64,000 nucleotides of DNA from NCBI RefSeq assembly GCF_020531915.1, contig NZ_JAJAVG010000008.1:744001-808000 (forward strand), in the 5' to 3' direction. This document shows, in pieces, positions 21,955 to 33,176 of this stretch; the stretch's first letter is position 1, and each line of letters begins with the position of its first letter. Made by a program: the position numbers and the translations under genes. The notes under the pieces are model-generated. The model had not been told where the DNA came from. It searched no databases and saw only the letters and a list, made by a program, of their open reading frames with translations. This DNA comes from Methylovorus mays (GTDB lineage Bacteria; Pseudomonadota; Gammaproteobacteria; Burkholderiales; Methylophilaceae).

Positions 21955-23590
21955 GTCCTTTTTTCTTCAGTGCAGTAGCACGCTCCGTACTACGATTGAT
22001 ATGCCATTGTTGGGCAATCGACAATACGTTATTTACCAGCCAGTACAACACCAGACCTGCCGGGAAGAAGAAAAAGAATACGCTGAATACGATAGGCATG
22101 ATCATCATGACCTTGGCCTGTACCGGATCGGTAGGTGTAGGGTTCAAGCGCGTCTGGATGATCATGGTAGCACCCATCAGGATAGGCAGCACATAGTAAG
22201 GATCAATGGCGGAGAGATCATGTATCCACAACATGAAAGGGGCATGCCGCATTTCCACACTGCCTAACAGTACCCAGTAGAGCGAGATGAACACAGGAAT
22301 TTGCACCAGGATAGGCAAGCAACCACCCATCGGATTGATTTTCTCTGTTTTGTACAGCTCCATCATGGCAACTTGCATCTTTTGCCGATCATCACCGTAT
22401 TGCTCTTTCAGGCGTTGCAAGCGAGGCGCAAGCTCACGCATATGCGCCATGGAGCGATAGCTGGCCGCAGAGAGTGGATAGAATGCGAGCTTGATCATAA
22501 CGGTAAGCAGGATAATCGCTACACCCCAGTTGTGTACCACACCTTCAATCTTGGACAAGATCCAGAATAGCGGGGATGCAATAATGGTAAGCCAACCATA
22601 ATCCACCGTGTACTCAAGACCTGGCGCCACCTGCTTCATGACTTCCTGATTTTGCGGACCGGCGTAATAACGGGCTTCAACCTCGGCGTTAGCTCCAGGA
22701 GCAATCACACCAATATCACTTTTGGTACCAATAGAATAGATATTGTCAGCCAGCTTTTTGCTATAAAACTGACGAGTCACACCTTCCTTGGGTATCCAGG
22801 CACTAACGAAATAGTGCTGCAGCAACCCAACCCAGCCGTCACTGGTGGTCTTGGACAAGTCATTCTTGCCCATGTCCTTGAAGGAAAGCTTTTTGAATTT
22901 GTCAGCTTGGGTGAAATAAGCGCCACCGGTGAAAGTAGGCATCATATGCGAACCCTGATTGGACTCAGTGTCATGCACCACCTGGTAGTAAACCGTAGGA
23001 TCAATCGGGCTGGCGCTGGCGTTATGAATTTCATAACGCAGGTTGATGACATAGCTGTCACGATGGAACGTATAGATTTTGTCGACCTTGACACCATCGG
23101 CATTCGTCGCCGTCAACCGTACCTCAAGAGTATCGCTACCCGCTGCAAGCTGGTAATTGCTAGCTTCCGTTGAGAATACTGTCTTGTGATTGGGCAACCC
23201 TTGGCCAATCAAACCACTTTGCGCCACATACACCATTGGTGCGGCACGATCATCCAGCAGCACAAAGTTTTCCGTCGTGGAATTATCGGCACGGTGCTTC
23301 AACAACTCGAGACGACGCAAGTCACCGCCAGTGGTGTCAATAACGGCTTTATAAACGTCCGTTTCAACTTGGATGCGATCCGCCGTCTGCAATCGGAAAC
23401 CAGACTCCTTGGGCATATCTGCTGCAGCTTTGGTGCCAGGTAGTTTTTCAGCATGCGGAACGCTATCGTCGCTAGATGCTGAAGCGGAAACTGCCTCAGG
23501 GGTGGGCATATGTTCACGTTGCCATGCATCCCATAACATCAGGATAGAGAAAGAGAAAATAACAAATAAAATCAAACGCTTGGTATCCAT
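21941..23590 (-). CDS. yidC: Membrane protein insertase YidC
   Basis: A 549-residue gram-negative-type YidC. It has an N-terminal membrane anchor (residues 5-20), a large periplasmic beta-domain (about 55-330), then the five-helix insertase core, where a conserved Arg in the first core helix region faces the hydrophilic groove. It ends in a basic tail (KKKGHGRR). It inserts Fo subunits, including the c subunit encoded nearby. It is part of the rpmH-rnpA-yidD-yidC-mnmE block. Confidence 0.96.
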   Translation of the reverse strand: MDTKRLILFVIFSFSILMLWDAWQREHMPTPEAVSASASSDDSVPHAEKLPGTKAAADMPKESGFRLQTADRIQVETDVYKAVIDTTGGDLRRLELLKHRADNSTTENFVLLDDRAAPMVYVAQSGLIGQGLPNHKTVFSTEASNYQLAAGSDTLEVRLTATNADGVKVDKIYTFHRDSYVINLRYEIHNASASPIDPTVYYQVVHDTESNQGSHMMPTFTGGAYFTQADKFKKLSFKDMGKNDLSKTTSDGWVGLLQHYFVSAWIPKEGVTRQFYSKKLADNIYSIGTKSDIGVIAPGANAEVEARYYAGPQNQEVMKQVAPGLEYTVDYGWLTIIASPLFWILSKIEGVVHNWGVAIILLTVMIKLAFYPLSAASYRSMAHMRELAPRLQRLKEQYGDDRQKMQVAMMELYKTEKINPMGGCLPILVQIPVFISLYWVLLGSVEMRHAPFMLWIHDLSAIDPYYVLPILMGATMIIQTRLNPTPTDPVQAKVMMIMPIVFSVFFFFFPAGLVLYWLVNNVLSIAQQWHINRSTERATALKKKGHGRR

Positions 23591-23648
23591 AACTCGCTTA
23601 TCTTAATGTTGAAATGCATGATATTGAATGGCGCGATTACTGCACGCA

Positions 23649-23867
23649 TCAAGGCACAGGATCATGCCCACCAGGATGCCAAGGATGGCATTTTCCGATA
23701 CGACGAACACCATAGGCTAATCCAGCAAAAGCCCCATGTTTGTTAATGGCGTCTATCGTATATTGAGAACACGTCGGACTGAACCGACACTGTTGCCCAA
23801 AATAGGGACTTAACGCTAACTGGTATAGCCGAATCATTGTTACCAACGACTTCGCCAGTAATCTCAT
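23649..23867 (-). CDS. yidD: Membrane protein insertion efficiency factor YidD
   Basis: A 72-residue protein with the family hallmarks YQLALSPYFGQQCRFSPTCS and the closing Cys-Gly-Arg-like segment RIGKCHPWHPGG, plus an amphipathic N-terminal helix that peripherally binds the inner membrane. It overlaps rnpA by 4 bp, the usual arrangement upstream of yidC. Confidence 0.95.
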   Translation of the reverse strand: MRLLAKSLVTMIRLYQLALSPYFGQQCRFSPTCSQYTIDAINKHGAFAGLAYGVRRIGKCHPWHPGGHDPVP

Positions 23868-24265
23868 GATACTGATTTCCGTTTTTCGAGCTGTTTTCCC
23901 AGCTTGCGCAGTAACTCACAAAACTCCCCAGCAAGACGAGAGTAGTCGCTTGGCCCATAGATACGCTGGACTCGCACAACGAGATCCAAGGGGGCAATAT
24001 CGTGCTGATGCACTCGAAATAGCTCACGCAGGACACGCTTCATGTAATTTCTGTCCACAGCTCGTTTGGCTATTTTCTTTCCCACAATCAGACCCAGCCT
24101 TGGCGTGCCCAGGGAATTATATTGGTAATGTATGGCGAGATAATGACCGGAAATACGTTTGCGGAAATTAAAAACGGATGAAAAATCATCCGTTTTAATA
24201 ATTCTAACTCGGCTAGGAAAACCAAACTTTGGCAAGGCCAAAACTGGATTAACCGATATCGTCAC
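23864..24265 (-). CDS. rnpA: Ribonuclease P protein component
   Basis: A 133-residue basic protein that assists the RNase P ribozyme in 5' processing of tRNA precursors. The RNR signature appears as KRAVDRNYMKRVLRE, preceded by GLIVGKKIAKRA. The GTG start at 24265 lies just after the rpmH stop and has no clear ribosome site, as is usual for the coupled rpmH-rnpA pair; the exact start within the first 20 codons is uncertain. Confidence 0.93.
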   Translation of the reverse strand: MTISVNPVLALPKFGFPSRVRIIKTDDFSSVFNFRKRISGHYLAIHYQYNSLGTPRLGLIVGKKIAKRAVDRNYMKRVLRELFRVHQHDIAPLDLVVRVQRIYGPSDYSRLAGEFCELLRKLGKQLEKRKSVS

Positions 24266-24269
24266 ACAC

Positions 24270-24404
24270 TTATACTGCTAGACGAGCACGGCCCTTGGCA
24301 CGACGCGCTGCAATTACTGCACGACCGCCACGGGTTTTCATGCGCACCAGGAAACCATGAGTGCGAGCGCGACGAACTTTCGAAGGCTGGTATGTACGTT
24401 TCAT
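24270..24404 (-). CDS. rpmH: 50S ribosomal protein L34
   Basis: A 44-residue, highly basic ribosomal protein, recognisable from [22 protein letters not shown]. The start at the ATG at 24404 gives the universal N-terminus; the 24 extra codons upstream in frame are not part of it. It is the first gene of the minus-strand operon leaving the origin. Confidence 0.97.
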   Translation of the reverse strand: MKRTYQPSKVRRARTHGFLVRMKTRGGRAVIAARRAKGRARLAV

Positions 24405-24446
24405 TATGAATCTCCGACTTCTGTGCGTTTCTAAACAAAGGGCGTA

Positions 24447-24476
24447 ATTTAACCTGATATAACAGTATCCTGTCAA
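24447..24476 (-). promoter_or_regulatory. Predicted sigma-70 promoter of rpmH
   Basis: On the minus strand TTGACA (-35, a perfect match, at 24471-24476) is followed after 18 bp by TTAAAT (-10, 24447-24452), about 43 bp upstream of the L34 start codon. It drives the rpmH-rnpA-yidD-yidC-mnmE block. Confidence 0.6.
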
Positions 24477-24489
24477 TGTTTATTTCAAG

Positions 24490-24560
24490 TTATTCCTTAT
24501 CCACATCCGCTTATGGATTGCTTGTGGATAAGTTTAATTAAACCCGCTAGAATGAACCCC
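24490..24560. promoter_or_regulatory. DnaA-box pair and probable dnaA promoter
   Basis: Two perfect DnaA boxes (TTATCCACA) face each other: one on the plus strand at 24497-24505 and one on the minus strand at 24523-24531. A -10-like TAGAAT lies at 24548-24553 with a weak -35 (TGGATA, 24525-24530) at 17 bp that overlaps the second box. DnaA bound here would be placed to repress its own gene. The remaining leader to the dnaA start is about 120 bp. Confidence 0.6.
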
Positions 24561-24683
24561 TTGCCGTCACCTGTACTCGCCGTCTCCAATCCGGCGCCAA
24601 TGGCGGCTCTGGTGCTCGAAAACAATAATACAAGCATTCGGGCAAACTCCATATTTGCTATCAGTTGAGGAATCGGGCAACCG

Positions 24684-26093
24684 ATGGAAAATTTCTGGTC
24701 TATCTGTCTGGGCCGCTTTGAGCAAGAACTGTCTGCTCAGCAATTCAATACCTGGATCAAACCGCTGCATTTTGAGACGCATAACCATACTTTGCGGCTA
24801 TTTGCGCCGAATCGTTTCGTTCAACAATGGGTAAAGGATCGCTTCTTACCTCGCATCCAGAATCTCGCTGAGGAATTGATACAGCATCCGGTTGAAATCG
24901 AGCTTGGCCTGCAAGACCCCTCGATGAAGAAACAAATGGTAGTCCCCGTCGTGAAAACAAGCCCCGCCAACCTCAAGGGAGAAGAAGCTGCGCCGCCTTC
25001 CCTTCAGGAGCTTCCTGCTAAAAAATCTGTTGCAAAAGCAGTCGAACCCAAGAAAAACAAACCTCACGGCAATCCTAGCGGTCTTAACAGCGCATTCAAT
25101 TTTGATAATTTTGTAACAGGTCGTGCTAACCAGTTAGCACGTGCAGCCGCCCTGCAGGTGGCTGAAAACCCAGGAACTGCCTATAACCCATTATTTATCT
25201 ACGGGGGCGTAGGGCTGGGCAAAACACATTTGCTTCAAGCGATCGGTAATCATCTTAAAATGAACCGTCCTGATGCCAAGATTCGTTATCTGCATGCAGA
25301 GCGTTATGTTTCAGATGTAGTCAAAGCCTATGAACTGAAAGCGTTTGACGAATTCAAACGTCAGTATCATTCACTTGATTTGCTTTTGATTGACGACATT
25401 CAGTTTTTTGCCAAGAAAAGCCGTACCCAGGAAGAATTCTTCTATGCATTCAACTCCCTGATTGAAGCCAAAAAACAGATCATCATCACATGCGATACCT
25501 ATCCAAAAGAAATCGTCGATGTAGATGAACGCTTACGTACACGCTTCAGCTGGGGTCTCACCGTCGCAGTGGAACCTCCTGAGCTGGAAATGCGGGTGGC
25601 AATTCTGCTGAAAAAGGCAGAAGAGGCTAGGTTTGTACTTGATGAAGATGTCGCGTTCTTTATCGCCAAGCAGGTTCGCTCAAGTGTTCGAGAGTTGGAA
25701 GGCGCATTGAACCGGATTGTGGCAATGGCGAATTTTACGGGTAACCCGATTGATGTCCACTTGGCTAAAGATGCCCTGAAAGACCTGATTGCTGTACGTG
25801 GGCGTCAGATCACAATGGAAAACATACAAAAAACAGTGGCTGACTATTACAAGATTAAAGTCGCCGAAATGTATAGCAAGAAACGTTCACGCAATTTCGC
25901 GCGGCCGCGGCAGATTGCTATGGCATTAGCCCGTGAGCTGACCAACCACAGTTTTCCAGAAATAGGGGAGGCTTTTGGCAGCCGTCATCACACGACAGTG
26001 ATGCATGCCTGTGAAGAAATCGAGCAATTGCGCCAGAATGATCCGAATGTAGCCCGAGATATCGCCTTCCTCACGCAGGTTATTCGGGATTAG
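24684..26093 (+). CDS. dnaA: Chromosomal replication initiator DnaA
   Basis: A 469-residue AAA+ initiator. Domain I (1-85) starts MENFWSICLGRFEQELSAQQFNTWI. A variable, Lys/Pro-rich linker follows (about 90-130). Domain III holds the P-loop GGVGLGKTHLLQA and Walker B LLLIDDIQF. Domain IV at the C-terminus has the DnaA-box-binding signature FGSRHHTTVMHA. It lies between two sets of DnaA boxes and is followed by the AT-rich putative origin. Confidence 0.98.
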   Translation: MENFWSICLGRFEQELSAQQFNTWIKPLHFETHNHTLRLFAPNRFVQQWVKDRFLPRIQNLAEELIQHPVEIELGLQDPSMKKQMVVPVVKTSPANLKGEEAAPPSLQELPAKKSVAKAVEPKKNKPHGNPSGLNSAFNFDNFVTGRANQLARAAALQVAENPGTAYNPLFIYGGVGLGKTHLLQAIGNHLKMNRPDAKIRYLHAERYVSDVVKAYELKAFDEFKRQYHSLDLLLIDDIQFFAKKSRTQEEFFYAFNSLIEAKKQIIITCDTYPKEIVDVDERLRTRFSWGLTVAVEPPELEMRVAILLKKAEEARFVLDEDVAFFIAKQVRSSVRELEGALNRIVAMANFTGNPIDVHLAKDALKDLIAVRGRQITMENIQKTVADYYKIKVAEMYSKKRSRNFARPRQIAMALARELTNHSFPEIGEAFGSRHHTTVMHACEEIEQLRQNDPNVARDIAFLTQVIRD

Positions 26094-26342
26094 CGCAATA
26101 CCAAAGTAAGTCAAATAGCGGTGTTAAGCCGTGGATAAGTTGTGAACGTAAATGCAGGTTAGGCGCGATTTTAATAAAAGGGTAGAATAAGCAACATTTT
26201 ATCCACAGCAGACCGTCTGGTTTTACGCAGACATAAAAGTTAAATAATAATTTGATTTAATTTAAAAAAAACGAGTTACCCACAGAATCCCACATCATTA
26301 TTGTTATTACTACAGAATTTATTATTTAGATTGTTATAAAAC
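26094..26342. other. Predicted chromosomal origin (oriC) between dnaA and dnaN
   Basis: The 249-bp gap holds one perfect DnaA box (26199-26207, plus strand) and two 8-of-9 matches (26130-26138, minus strand; 26276-26284, plus strand). A very AT-rich stretch at about 26221-26340, with many short A and T runs, would serve as the unwinding element. Gene orientation switches from minus to plus across the dnaA region, and parA/parB with parS lie nearby. Together with the box pair upstream of dnaA this suggests a bipartite origin flanking dnaA. Confidence 0.8.
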
Positions 26343-27446
26343 ATGAACATCAAAATAAATCGCGATACCTTGTTAAAACCCCTGTCTTCTGTGACAAGTA
26401 TTGTAGAAAGAAGACACACATTGCCTATACTTTCCAACCTTTTGTTGGAAGCAAAGGACGAAAAGATCGTACTGACAGCGACAGATCTTGAAATGCAAAT
26501 ATCGCTTGCATTACAAACTCCAGTAGGGGGAGAACTCTCCACTACGATTTCAGCTAAGAAACTATTGGATATTTGCCGTTCGTTACCAGAAAACGCAGAA
26601 ATAACCATGGCAACGGCAGAAAGTCGTATTCAGGTAAAAACCGGGAAAAGCCGATTTAACCTGCAAACGCTTCCTGCAGCTGATTATCCTGTCATGACGA
26701 AAGCTACAGGTACCACGTATACCGTAGTAAGCATCGATCAGAAATCTCTGAAGCGCTTGTTCAAACAAGTCGAATTTGCCATGGCGCAGCAAGATATACG
26801 TTACTATCTGAATGGCTTGCTGTTTGAAGTAAACGGTAATCGACTGAATGTAGTGGGAACAGATGGTCATCGCTTAAGCTTTACGTCGACAGAACTGGCA
26901 CAAACTTATGAAAAACAAGAGCTTATACTGCCTCGCAAGACGGTAATTGAATTAATCAAATTGCTGGATGACAGTGAAGAAGAGGTCACGATTGAAATTG
27001 CCAGTGGGCAGGTGAATTTCTCGTTTGGCGATATCAAGCTCATTTCAAAAGTGATTGATGGCAAGTTCCCTGATTACACCCGTGTTATCCCGGTAGGCCA
27101 CAAAAACAGCTTCAATGTAGATCGCATGACAATATTGTTAGCGATGCAACGCGCCTCGATCCTGTCGAATGAAAAATATCGCGGCATTCGCATGGTGCTT
27201 GGTAGCGACAGTTTGCGTTTGATTAGTACCAACAGTGAGCAAGAAGAAGCAGAAGAGGAATTGGAAATCGCTTACGGTGGCGATTCGCTGGATATCGGCT
27301 TCAATGTGACTTATATGATTGACGTGCTGAATAACGTGAATTGCGATACCGTGACCTTCTCATTTGCGGATGCAAATAGCAGCTGCCTGGTAACGGTCGC
27401 TGATGACGAAACCTATAAATACGTCGTAATGCCGATGCGAATTTAA
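26343..27446 (+). CDS. dnaN: DNA polymerase III beta sliding clamp
   Basis: A 367-residue ring-forming processivity clamp made of three repeated domains, with the normal length. Recognised from LLKPLSSVTSIVERRHTLPILSNLLLEA at the N-terminus and the C-terminal tail YKYVVMPMRI, which lines the binding pocket for polymerase peptides. There is no strong ribosome site before the ATG; the upstream sequence is the AT-rich origin. Confidence 0.97.
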   Translation: MNIKINRDTLLKPLSSVTSIVERRHTLPILSNLLLEAKDEKIVLTATDLEMQISLALQTPVGGELSTTISAKKLLDICRSLPENAEITMATAESRIQVKTGKSRFNLQTLPAADYPVMTKATGTTYTVVSIDQKSLKRLFKQVEFAMAQQDIRYYLNGLLFEVNGNRLNVVGTDGHRLSFTSTELAQTYEKQELILPRKTVIELIKLLDDSEEEVTIEIASGQVNFSFGDIKLISKVIDGKFPDYTRVIPVGHKNSFNVDRMTILLAMQRASILSNEKYRGIRMVLGSDSLRLISTNSEQEEAEEELEIAYGGDSLDIGFNVTYMIDVLNNVNCDTVTFSFADANSSCLVTVADDETYKYVVMPMRI

Positions 27447-27489
27447 ATTATCGGTTTAAAAACGTACGACTAATTTCATTAGATTTAAG

Positions 27490-27505
27490 TGTTTCACGTG
27501 AAACT
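27490..27505. promoter_or_regulatory. parS-like site upstream of gyrB (15 of 16)
   Basis: TGTTTCACGTGAAACT differs from the parS consensus only in the last base. It lies in the dnaN-gyrB gap, 16 bp before the gyrB start codon and about 1.2 kb from oriC, on the opposite side from the perfect parS at 20526. Confidence 0.85.
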
Positions 27506-27509
27506 TTGA

Positions 27510-29921
<2,412 letters not shown>

Positions 29922-29943
29922 GTAGTTAACTTTACTTCAATGT

Positions 29944-29973
29944 AAAAAAAGCGGCCTATAGGCCGCTTTTTTT
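29944..29973. terminator. Bidirectional terminator between gyrB and hflX
   Basis: A GCGGCC / GGCCGC stem with a 4-base loop is flanked by seven A on the left and seven T on the right, so it works for gyrB on the plus strand and hflX on the minus strand. Confidence 0.92.
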
Positions 29974-29999
29974 ATTGCTGTCTTTGATAAAAATGAAAT

Positions 30000-31334
30000 T
30001 TATTGCGACAGCTTGTCTTGCAATCGTTCCAGTACTGAAGCTTCCCCGCATATCTGGAAGAATGTTCCTTGCTCATCCGAGCGTTCGCCACGTACCTGGC
30101 AGGTCGCATAGATTTCACCTAAGAGTTGTTGCTTGGCCCATGGTACGAAAATCTCCACTTCAATCAGATCACGCTGAAAAAACTCCATGATCATCTTGTG
30201 CAGCTTGGCAACATCGTCCGGGCGGCGGGCGCTCATGACTACACAATCAGGATATTGGGCTTTTAGGGCGGCTTCGCGCTCGGCCTGTGCTGCAGCATCG
30301 CCTACATGGTCGATTTTATTAAAGATGCGGATACGTGGTACGTCATCGGCGTTGATTTCCTCAAGCACCTTGTCCGTCACTTCCAGTTGGCGCTCAAAAC
30401 CGGGATCGCTGGCGTCGATCACATGTAGCAGCAGGGCGGCATCCAGTGCTTCATCCAGAGTGGATTTGAAAGAAGCGACCAGACCGTGGGGCAGGTTTTT
30501 GATGAAGCCCACCGTATCGCTGACCAGCACGCGCGGCACGCTCTCCGGATAGAGTGTGCGTACGGTGGTGTCCAGTGTGGCAAAAAGTTTGTTGGCCACC
30601 AGCACTTCGCTGCCGGTAAGGGCACGCATCAGGGTGGATTTGCCGGCATTGGTATAGCCAACCAGCGCAACACTGGTCAGCCCCTGACGTTGCTGCCTCC
30701 TCGCGCGCTGTGTTTTGCGCTCAGCCTCCATCGCCAATATTTCCAGTTGTAGCTCGGCGATGCGGTCACGTATCTTGCGGCGGTCCAACTCAGTAGAGGA
30801 TTCCCCCGCACCGCGGCCACCCACACCGCTACGCTGGCGACCTTGTGGCCCAGCAAGCTTGGCGGCTTCCCGCAGTCTGGGTGCCATATATCCCAGGCGT
30901 GCAATCTCTACCTGAGCTTTGGCCGCCCGTGAGCGGGCATTACGGTGAAAGATTTCCAGGATCACCATCGTGCGATCCATGACTTCACAGCCTGTTTCTT
31001 TTTCCAGGTTGCGCGCTTGGGAGGGCGAGATCTCATGGTCAACCAGAATGGCCTCGATAAGATGGCTATCTGCGGGAGCGTCTTCCTGTTCGGCAATTTC
31101 GTTTTCATGGCTGACCCAGGCCTGGATCTCCTGACGTTTGCCGATGCCGAGATAAGCCGTGGTATCAAAACTGCCGCGCTTTTGCACAAAGGTATGGACG
31201 ACATGGTAGCCCAGCGTTTTGGCAAGTTCCCGCAGTTCGGTGAGAGATGCCTCAAACTCAATGTCGCTGACATTGGGTAATTGCACGGAGGCGACAATGG
31301 CGTACTTTGGAGCGTCTTTTACTTCTGTTTGCAT
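30000..31334 (-). CDS. hflX: Ribosome-associated GTPase HflX
   Basis: A 444-residue GTPase that splits stalled ribosomes under stress. The N-terminal HflX domain has the glycine-rich loop GRQRSGVGGRGAGESSTELDRR; the G domain has GYTNAGKST (G1), DTVGFI (G3) and NKID (G4). It is not next to hfq here, unlike in many proteobacteria. It converges on gyrB and ends at the shared terminator. Confidence 0.95.
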   Translation of the reverse strand: MQTEVKDAPKYAIVASVQLPNVSDIEFEASLTELRELAKTLGYHVVHTFVQKRGSFDTTAYLGIGKRQEIQAWVSHENEIAEQEDAPADSHLIEAILVDHEISPSQARNLEKETGCEVMDRTMVILEIFHRNARSRAAKAQVEIARLGYMAPRLREAAKLAGPQGRQRSGVGGRGAGESSTELDRRKIRDRIAELQLEILAMEAERKTQRARRQQRQGLTSVALVGYTNAGKSTLMRALTGSEVLVANKLFATLDTTVRTLYPESVPRVLVSDTVGFIKNLPHGLVASFKSTLDEALDAALLLHVIDASDPGFERQLEVTDKVLEEINADDVPRIRIFNKIDHVGDAAAQAEREAALKAQYPDCVVMSARRPDDVAKLHKMIMEFFQRDLIEVEIFVPWAKQQLLGEIYATCQVRGERSDEQGTFFQICGEASVLERLQDKLSQ

Positions 31335-31403
31335 GGGTAGGGTTAGGGTACCTTGAAAAAATCGCCTGAGCGATCAGAAATGCGTATTGGTGGAAAATAC
31401 TAT

Positions 31404-32291
31404 TTAAGTATGTTGCGGTCGGCTTTTAGGTGTGGGTGTTTCTGTGGTGCGAGCCTGTTTTTTTTCTTCATCCCTGCGCACATCCTCTATCACCCGCAGC
31501 ACGCTCTTTAAATCTACAGGGGTGGCCTCTGGCGCCACATATCCGGTGAGTTTGGATTCGGTGGTCAGGTCGCCGTGAGCATACAGGGCCCAGATCTCCT
31601 TGCCGTATTGTGTGCCGAGCAATGAAGGGGCAAAGCGGCCGAAATAACCGGCCAGATTATCCACATCGCGCTCCAGCATGCTGCTGGCGTGGTTGTTACC
31701 CGCGGCGTTAACGGCCTGCGGCAGATCAATGATGACGGGGCCATGAGCTCCCAAAAGGATATTGAACTCGGAAAGATCACCATGCACGATACCTGCATTC
31801 AGCATGCGAATGACATCCACCAGCAGGCTTTGGTGATGCTGCAGCGCTTCCTGCTCGGTGAATTCAACATCATTGAGGCGAGGGGCGGCGTGGCCCGCGG
31901 CATCTGTTACCAGCTCCATCAGAAGCACGCCTTCGTAGAAATTATATGGCTGGGGCACACGCACACCGGCCGCGGCCAGACGGTAAAGTGCATCAACTTC
32001 GGCACTCTGCCAGGCCTCTTCCTGCAGCTTGCGCCCATAGCGCGAACCCTTGCCCATAGCACGCGCCTGGCGGCTACTTTTGACTTTACGGCCTTCGGTG
32101 TAATCCACACTTTGGCGAAAGCTGCGCTTGTCGGCTTCCTTGTAAACCTTGGCACATCGAACATCATCGCCGCATCGCACCACATAGACGGTGGCTTCCT
32201 TGCCACTCATGAGCTGGCGCAGCACTTCATCAATCAGCCCATCTTCAATCAGGGGCTCCAGGCGTTTGGGAGGTTTCATGGGCCCCATCAT
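31404..32291 (-). CDS. RIO-type atypical serine/threonine kinase
   Basis: A RIO1-like kinase of about 295 residues, with the N-terminal motif GKEATVYVVRC, the ATP-binding Lys region (VRCAKVYKE), the catalytic loop GIVHGDLSEFNILL (Asp and Asn present) and the metal-binding Asp in VIIDLPQAV. The frame extends to 32423, but that part overlaps the DUF190 gene; the ATG cluster at 32291-32279 is the likely start, with a GGAGG 13 bp before the first ATG. Bacterial RIO kinases are little studied and the substrate is unknown. It follows crcB and DUF190 in the same direction and may share their transcript. Confidence 0.85.
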   Translation of the reverse strand: MMGPMKPPKRLEPLIEDGLIDEVLRQLMSGKEATVYVVRCGDDVRCAKVYKEADKRSFRQSVDYTEGRKVKSSRQARAMGKGSRYGRKLQEEAWQSAEVDALYRLAAAGVRVPQPYNFYEGVLLMELVTDAAGHAAPRLNDVEFTEQEALQHHQSLLVDVIRMLNAGIVHGDLSEFNILLGAHGPVIIDLPQAVNAAGNNHASSMLERDVDNLAGYFGRFAPSLLGTQYGKEIWALYAHGDLTTESKLTGYVAPEATPVDLKSVLRVIEDVRRDEEKKQARTTETPTPKSRPQHT

Positions 32292-32331
32292 ACGGGGGTG
32301 CAGGTCCTCCGGCAAACTTGCTGATGCGGGG

Positions 32332-32643
32332 TTAGCCTGTTGTGCCGAATTCGACCGGAATTTTAACGTAAAACAGGGACAGGGCATGCCGCGTAATAAG
32401 GGCAAAAAGCTGGTCTGCCTCACTGGCTTGCACGATCATGATGACTTGTACAGGTTGATCTGCCAACTCAAAAAAATGCGCGGCATGTAAAACGCCATCG
32501 TGGCCGTAACCCTGGCTAGCGGGAATAATAGTTGCACCTTTTATGCCCAACTTGCGCGCTTCATCCAGCAGCCAGTCATGAATAGGGCGTTGTTCATGGT
32601 GGCGGTTTTGTGCTGTGTAAAACGTAAGCTGAAATCCTTGCAT
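32332..32643 (-). CDS. DUF190 family protein
   Basis: A 103-residue cytosolic ferredoxin-like-fold protein (FYTAQNRHHEQRPIHDWLLDEARKLGIKGATIIPASQGYG is characteristic). The ATG at 32643 has a strong AGAGGAG site; the longer frame upstream is crcB in another frame. DUF190 genes often lie next to crcB. Here the gene starts 17 bp after crcB, so it should be under the same fluoride riboswitch. Its function is not established; a role in fluoride tolerance or as a small-ligand sensor is inference. Confidence 0.85.
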   Translation of the reverse strand: MQGFQLTFYTAQNRHHEQRPIHDWLLDEARKLGIKGATIIPASQGYGHDGVLHAAHFFELADQPVQVIMIVQASEADQLFALITRHALSLFYVKIPVEFGTTG

Positions 32644-32660
32644 CACAGGCTCCTCTTTAT

Positions 32661-33044
32661 TTAAAGCGATTTGATCGCGTTGATGGTGGCAAATCCAAGC
32701 AGCGTCATGCTGATGGAGCCGACCACATGCAGCAGAATGGCAGCGCCCGCCCAGCTGAGACGGCCTTGCTGCAGTAAAGACGTTACCTCGGCAGAAAAAG
32801 TCGAGAATGTCGTGAGTCCACCTAAAAAGCCGGTAATGGCAAACAAGCGCCACTCAGGAGACAGCTGTGGCAGGCTGGCAAACAAAGCCAGCAGCAGACC
32901 GATCAGATAGCCACCAATAAGGTTGGCGGCCAGCGTACCAGGCGGTATGGTCGGAAACAGGGCATTGAGTGTCGATCCCATCCACCAGCGGGATACAGCG
33001 CCCAGGGCGGCACCGAGGCCGATAACGAAGATAGAGTTAAGCAT
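32661..33044 (-). CDS. crcB: Fluoride ion channel CrcB/Fluc
   Basis: A 127-residue four-helix membrane protein that exports fluoride as a dual-topology dimer. Conserved features are [11 protein letters not shown] in helix 1, the Asn in [10 protein letters not shown] in helix 2, and the pore motif [12 protein letters not shown]. The start is placed at the ATG at 33044, preceded by AAGGA; the longer open frame (to 33260) runs through the riboswitch and is not coding. It is the first gene of a riboswitch-DUF190-RIO unit. Confidence 0.95.
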   Translation of the reverse strand: MLNSIFVIGLGAALGAVSRWWMGSTLNALFPTIPPGTLAANLIGGYLIGLLLALFASLPQLSPEWRLFAITGFLGGLTTFSTFSAEVTSLLQQGRLSWAGAAILLHVVGSISMTLLGFATINAIKSL

Positions 33045-33048
33045 GAAA

Positions 33049-33118
33049 CTGTCCTTGAAGATAGGCTGAATGCAAAGCCGGGACAGGGAGCGTGTACCTA
33101 CGCACCCTGGCCAGGGTG
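33049..33118 (-). promoter_or_regulatory. Predicted expression platform of the fluoride riboswitch
   Basis: Downstream of the aptamer a perfect 16-bp palindrome (33103-33118) can form a hairpin. The crcB ribosome site lies in GGACAG (complement of 33049-33054), which can pair with CTGTCC (complement of 33081-33086). CCCTG inside the latter region could pair instead with CAGGG of the palindrome. No T-run follows, so control of translation is more likely than termination. The pairing scheme is inferred by eye. Confidence 0.5.
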
Positions 33119-33121
33119 TTC

Positions 33122-33176
33122 TCGTAGGCATCATCAGCTGCAGGGCAGCGGTTAAGGGAGGAATGCCATCTCCACT
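33122..33176 (-). ncRNA. Fluoride riboswitch (crcB motif)
   Basis: On the minus strand, 80-130 bases upstream of crcB, the RNA has the fluoride-aptamer core: GGAGATGGCATTCCTCC (33173-33157), then TTAACCGCTGCCC, then GCAGCTGATGATGCCTACG ending near 33123. The GGAG/CTCC stem, the CAGC/GCTG stem and the ATGGCAT/ATGCC pairing match the known aptamer architecture, and the gene downstream is the expected fluoride exporter. Confidence 0.93.

Noticed and set aside
32292-32423. N-terminal extension of the RIO kinase
   Set aside because: It overlaps the end of the DUF190 gene and its residues do not resemble the family; starts at 32291-32279 give the expected N-terminus.
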